From Oceanospirillum sp048265165 (lineage in GTDB: Bacteria; Pseudomonadota; Gammaproteobacteria; Pseudomonadales; Halomonadaceae), in assembly GCF_048265165.1 (NCBI RefSeq), contig NZ_JBLXCD010000003.1, forward strand, positions 372,001 through 436,000: a DNA stretch of 64,000 bases, given 5' to 3'. The position numbers were made by a program, and so were the translations under genes. Position 1 is the stretch's first letter; the number at the start of each line of letters is the position of its first letter. The notes under the pieces are model-generated. The model was not told where the DNA came from, did not search any database, and saw only the letters and a list, made by a program, of their open reading frames with translations. Positions 61,289 to 64,000 of the stretch are shown here, piece by piece.

Positions 61289-63706
61289 ATGTTTGATTTG
61301 AAAAAATCAGCACTACACAAACGGCTCTCATACAGACAGGCTAAGTTTACTGTCATTGTTGCCCTGCTATTGGGTCTGATTTTCAGCGGTATTCAAATTG
61401 CGATCGATATCAGTCATAGCCGTGAAAGCATGGATGACAAAGTTCAACAGGTGATTTATCTGGTAGAGGAGTCTGCCGTACAGGCCGCCTACAACATTGA
61501 TAAGGACCTGGCTGAACGCGTTGTAAAAGGTCTGATCAATCATGCTTATATACACTTCGCTCAGATTCGCCTGGATGATAACAGTGTATTATCAACCTCA
61601 GATACACCGACCTATGACGACAGCGTTATGTCTCAAATCATGGAGAAAGACCGCCGCTCTTATGCTGTTCCTCTGGTCACTGTTTTTGAAGAGTCCCCCG
61701 TCGGCACTCTAATCGTGGAAACCGACCCGGAAGCATTAAGCCATGATATCTTTGACAGAGGTGTCGTGATTCTTTCCACTGGCTTTCTGCGTAATGTGCT
61801 TCTGGCCGTCTGTTTATTCTTTGTCTTCCATACACTCATTAGCCGCCCTCTGACGCGCTTGTCTGACAGCCTGATACTGCTCAAAAAAAAACACCATGCT
61901 GATCAACAGATACCCAGATTAAAAGGGCATACCGATGACGAATTGGGCTTTCTGGTAGACAGTTTTAATGAACTCTGGAATTCACGTAATCAGGCGGAAG
62001 AAGCCCTCAGAAGCAGTGAACAGTTCAACCGGGATGTGATGAACAGTATTGGTGATATGCTGATCATATGTGAAGCCGATTTCTGTATTTACAACGCCAA
62101 CCATAATGCGTTCCAAACCCTGGGTTTTAGTAAAGAAGACCTGGTCGGCAGCAATATGAGAAACCTATTCAGCGCAGCACAGCTCCCTAAACCGCTAGCA
62201 GCACTAACATCAGATGCCAATTTAGTCCATGAGGTCTCTCTGGAGGGACAGCTTAAAAACCTCAAGGGTCATCTAATACCTGTTGAAATCAAAGCGCGCC
62301 GTATTGAGCTGAATGGTAAAACCTATATTCTGGCTTTATCACGGGATATTTCGCTGCGCAAAGAGCAAGAAGCCCGTATTCACCATCTAGCTTATTTTGA
62401 CTCTTTGACCAGTCTGCCAAACCGTAGCCACTTCCTGGACCGAATGCATCAGGTCCAATCAAAAAGTCTTCAGCATAATATGTACAGCGCTCTGCTGTTT
62501 ATCGATCTGGATCGTTTCAAAAACATCAATGACTCTCTGGGCCATGATGTTGGCGATAAACTTCTTATTGTCGTTGCGTCCCGATTAAAAGAGATGATGC
62601 GGGAGGAAGATACAGTCGCAAGATTAGGTGGTGATGAATTCGTTGTCGTTCTGCCGGAATTAGCAGGGCAGCAGGAATCGGCAGCACTGAGTGCCCAGCG
62701 TATCACTAGCCGCATCTTGGAAGTGATGGCTAAGCCCTTTCATATCGACCAGCATATTCTGCATATTTCGGCCAGTATCGGTATTCGCCTGTTCCCGGAT
62801 GATGATAACGACATCAAGAATATTGTGAAACAGGCCGACACTGCTCTTTACCGAGCAAAATCCAATGGCAAGAACACTTTTCATTTCTACCGTCCCAGCA
62901 TGCAACTGTTAGCAGATCAGCACCTTGCGATGGAGCGGGCTTTGCACACCGCGCTGGAACACAACGAATTTTACCTGCATTACCAGCCTCAGGTTGACCA
63001 CAATTTCAGCATTATCGGGACCGAAGCATTAATTCGTTGGCAACATCCGGAGCAGGGGTTTGTACCTCCGGATCAGTTTATAGGGCTGGCAGAAGAAACC
63101 GGCCTTATCATTCCCATCGGATGCTGGGTGCTGCAGCAGGCCTGCACACAGCTGGCTCAGTGGCAGGAACAGAAACTATGCCCACATCACTTCCGCATGG
63201 CGGTTAATATCAGTGCCAAGCAGTTTGACCACCCCCAATTCCTCAATATGCTTTCTGATGTTATTAACAGAACCGGAGTTGATCCGAATAAGTTGGAGCT
63301 TGAGTTAACCGAGAGCTTACTGGTAAAAAATATGGATGCCACCATCATTCGTATGGATGCCATTCGAGCCATGGGGATCGCGCTTTCTATTGACGACTTT
63401 GGTACAGGTTACTCCTCACTGAAATACCTTAAGCAGATGCCGATTAATCAGCTTAAAATCGACAAATCTTTCGTGATGGACTTACTTACCGATGCTAATG
63501 ACCGAGCGATTACAGAAACCATTATAGCCATGGCCTCCCATCTGCAGATGGATATCATCGCAGAAGGGGTGGAGGATGCTGCGATTATGGGCTTACTTGT
63601 CCGGTTGGGCTGTAAACACTTCCAGGGTTATTACTTCAGTCGCCCGGTTAGCGCTGAAAATTGCTCTCAGCTGCTTCAGGTTCAAAAATTACCTTTAGGT
63701 AGTTAA
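61289..63706 (+). CDS. Membrane-bound PAS-GGDEF-EAL protein, bifunctional c-di-GMP enzyme
   Basis: An 805-residue signalling protein. A TM helix (about 20-40) and second TM (about 161-183) bracket a periplasmic sensor. A HAMP-like segment (184-237), PAS (about 245-350), GGDEF (about 365-530) with intact GGDEF in RLGGDEFVVVLPEL, and EAL (about 550-800) follow. The EAL domain has EALIRW, ELTESLLV, DDFGTGYSSL and AEGVED intact. Both synthase and phosphodiesterase motifs are present, so direction of activity is unresolved. It lies between the arc cluster and vfr; c-di-GMP and cAMP-receptor signalling genes are thus neighbours. Confidence 0.92.
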   Translation: MFDLKKSALHKRLSYRQAKFTVIVALLLGLIFSGIQIAIDISHSRESMDDKVQQVIYLVEESAVQAAYNIDKDLAERVVKGLINHAYIHFAQIRLDDNSVLSTSDTPTYDDSVMSQIMEKDRRSYAVPLVTVFEESPVGTLIVETDPEALSHDIFDRGVVILSTGFLRNVLLAVCLFFVFHTLISRPLTRLSDSLILLKKKHHADQQIPRLKGHTDDELGFLVDSFNELWNSRNQAEEALRSSEQFNRDVMNSIGDMLIICEADFCIYNANHNAFQTLGFSKEDLVGSNMRNLFSAAQLPKPLAALTSDANLVHEVSLEGQLKNLKGHLIPVEIKARRIELNGKTYILALSRDISLRKEQEARIHHLAYFDSLTSLPNRSHFLDRMHQVQSKSLQHNMYSALLFIDLDRFKNINDSLGHDVGDKLLIVVASRLKEMMREEDTVARLGGDEFVVVLPELAGQQESAALSAQRITSRILEVMAKPFHIDQHILHISASIGIRLFPDDDNDIKNIVKQADTALYRAKSNGKNTFHFYRPSMQLLADQHLAMERALHTALEHNEFYLHYQPQVDHNFSIIGTEALIRWQHPEQGFVPPDQFIGLAEETGLIIPIGCWVLQQACTQLAQWQEQKLCPHHFRMAVNISAKQFDHPQFLNMLSDVINRTGVDPNKLELELTESLLVKNMDATIIRMDAIRAMGIALSIDDFGTGYSSLKYLKQMPINQLKIDKSFVMDLLTDANDRAITETIIAMASHLQMDIIAEGVEDAAIMGLLVRLGCKHFQGYYFSRPVSAENCSQLLQVQKLPLGS

Positions 63707-63773
63707 ACCTCGTAAAGATTCTTATAGCAGATAGCGCCCTGATAGCTTTTATACTGCCAGGATGTAGCCCTTG

Positions 63774-64000
63774 TCACCGAGTCCCGTACACCACCATTGT
63801 TTTACCACTTGCTGTGACCAGTCCCTTCTCTTCAAGATCTTTGAGCACACGCCCAACCATCTCACGTGAGCAACCCACAATGCGGGCAATCTCCTGGCGG
63901 GTTACTTTAATCTGCATACCATCAGGGTGCGTCATAGCGTCTGGTTCTTTGCAAAGATCCAGCAGTGTGCGGGCAACCCGACCGGTAACATCCATAAAAG
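63774..64000 (-). CDS. vfr: CRP/Vfr-family transcription regulator, C-terminal part (partial)
   Basis: Only the C-terminal DNA-binding region is in the window; the gene enters from the right edge on the minus strand. It reads DVTGRVARTLLDLCKEPDAM, then KVTRQEIARIVGCSREMVGRVLKDLEEKGLV and ends KTMVVYGTR. The recognition helix GCSREMVGRVL is that of CRP/Vfr. Synteny (trpC near vfr in Pseudomonas) supports Vfr. The ATG visible near 63995 is internal, not the start. Confidence 0.9.
   Translation of the reverse strand, partial: FMDVTGRVARTLLDLCKEPDAMTHPDGMQIKVTRQEIARIVGCSREMVGRVLKDLEEKGLVTASGKTMVVYGTR

Overview
The window is chromosomal DNA of a gammaproteobacterium, most likely a marine Oceanospirillales-type relative of Pseudomonas. 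This is inferred from gene content and order. Many blocks match Pseudomonas synteny as I remember it: sspA-petCBA-rpsI-rplM-zapE-nif3-algW/degS; rpsU-dnaG-rpoD with divergent tsaD; lptD-surA-pdxA-rsmA-apaG-apaH-glpE with divergent amgK-murU-djlA; and rpe-gph-trpE-trpG-trpD-trpC with vfr/crp nearby. No phage, insertion sequence, CRISPR array or rRNA is visible. Two identical tRNA-Leu(UAG) genes lie in tandem.

Layout. 1-8.4 kb: start of sspA, the cytochrome bc1 operon, ribosomal proteins S9/L13, divisome genes zapE and zapG, a Nif3-like protein and a DegS/AlgW-type periplasmic protease. 8.4-15.7 kb: an outer-membrane barrel protein, small OB-like and thioredoxin-like proteins, folX and folE, an exported orphan protein with a hairpin-rich leader, an MltC-like transglycosylase, the kinase srkA and comF. 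15.7-20.6 kb: complete bioBFHCD operon behind a promoter overlapped by a BirA-type operator. 20.7-22 kb: a DUF1826 gene behind a Zur-type box, then the tRNAs. 22-27.3 kb: two paralogous FadE-like acyl-CoA dehydrogenases (one behind a PsrA-type palindrome) and a putative metalloprotease. 27.5-35 kb: the rpsU-dnaG-rpoD operon, tsaD, folB, folK and cca.

35-37.5 kb: a small lipoprotein gene, flgP and flgT behind a near-perfect FliA (sigma-28) promoter. 37.5-49.2 kb: the outer-membrane biogenesis/rRNA methylation cluster, then peptidoglycan-recycling kinase and uridylyltransferase genes, djlA and a DUF3530 protein. 49.4-55.4 kb: rpe, gph and the tryptophan genes. A 9-residue Trp-rich leader peptide gene precedes trpE.

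55.4-60.9 kb: a frameshifted remnant of an NAD(P)H-hydrate epimerase gene, then an AT-rich arginine deiminase cluster (YfcC-type antiporter, arcA, arcB, arcC). The cluster's composition and its position between trpC and vfr suggest horizontal acquisition. The window ends with a GGDEF-EAL protein and the C-terminal part of a Vfr/Crp regulator. The most informative material is regulatory (BirA, Zur, PsrA, FliA, trp leader) and the arginine deiminase island with its neighbouring decayed gene. I saw no convincing wholly new defence or mobile system.
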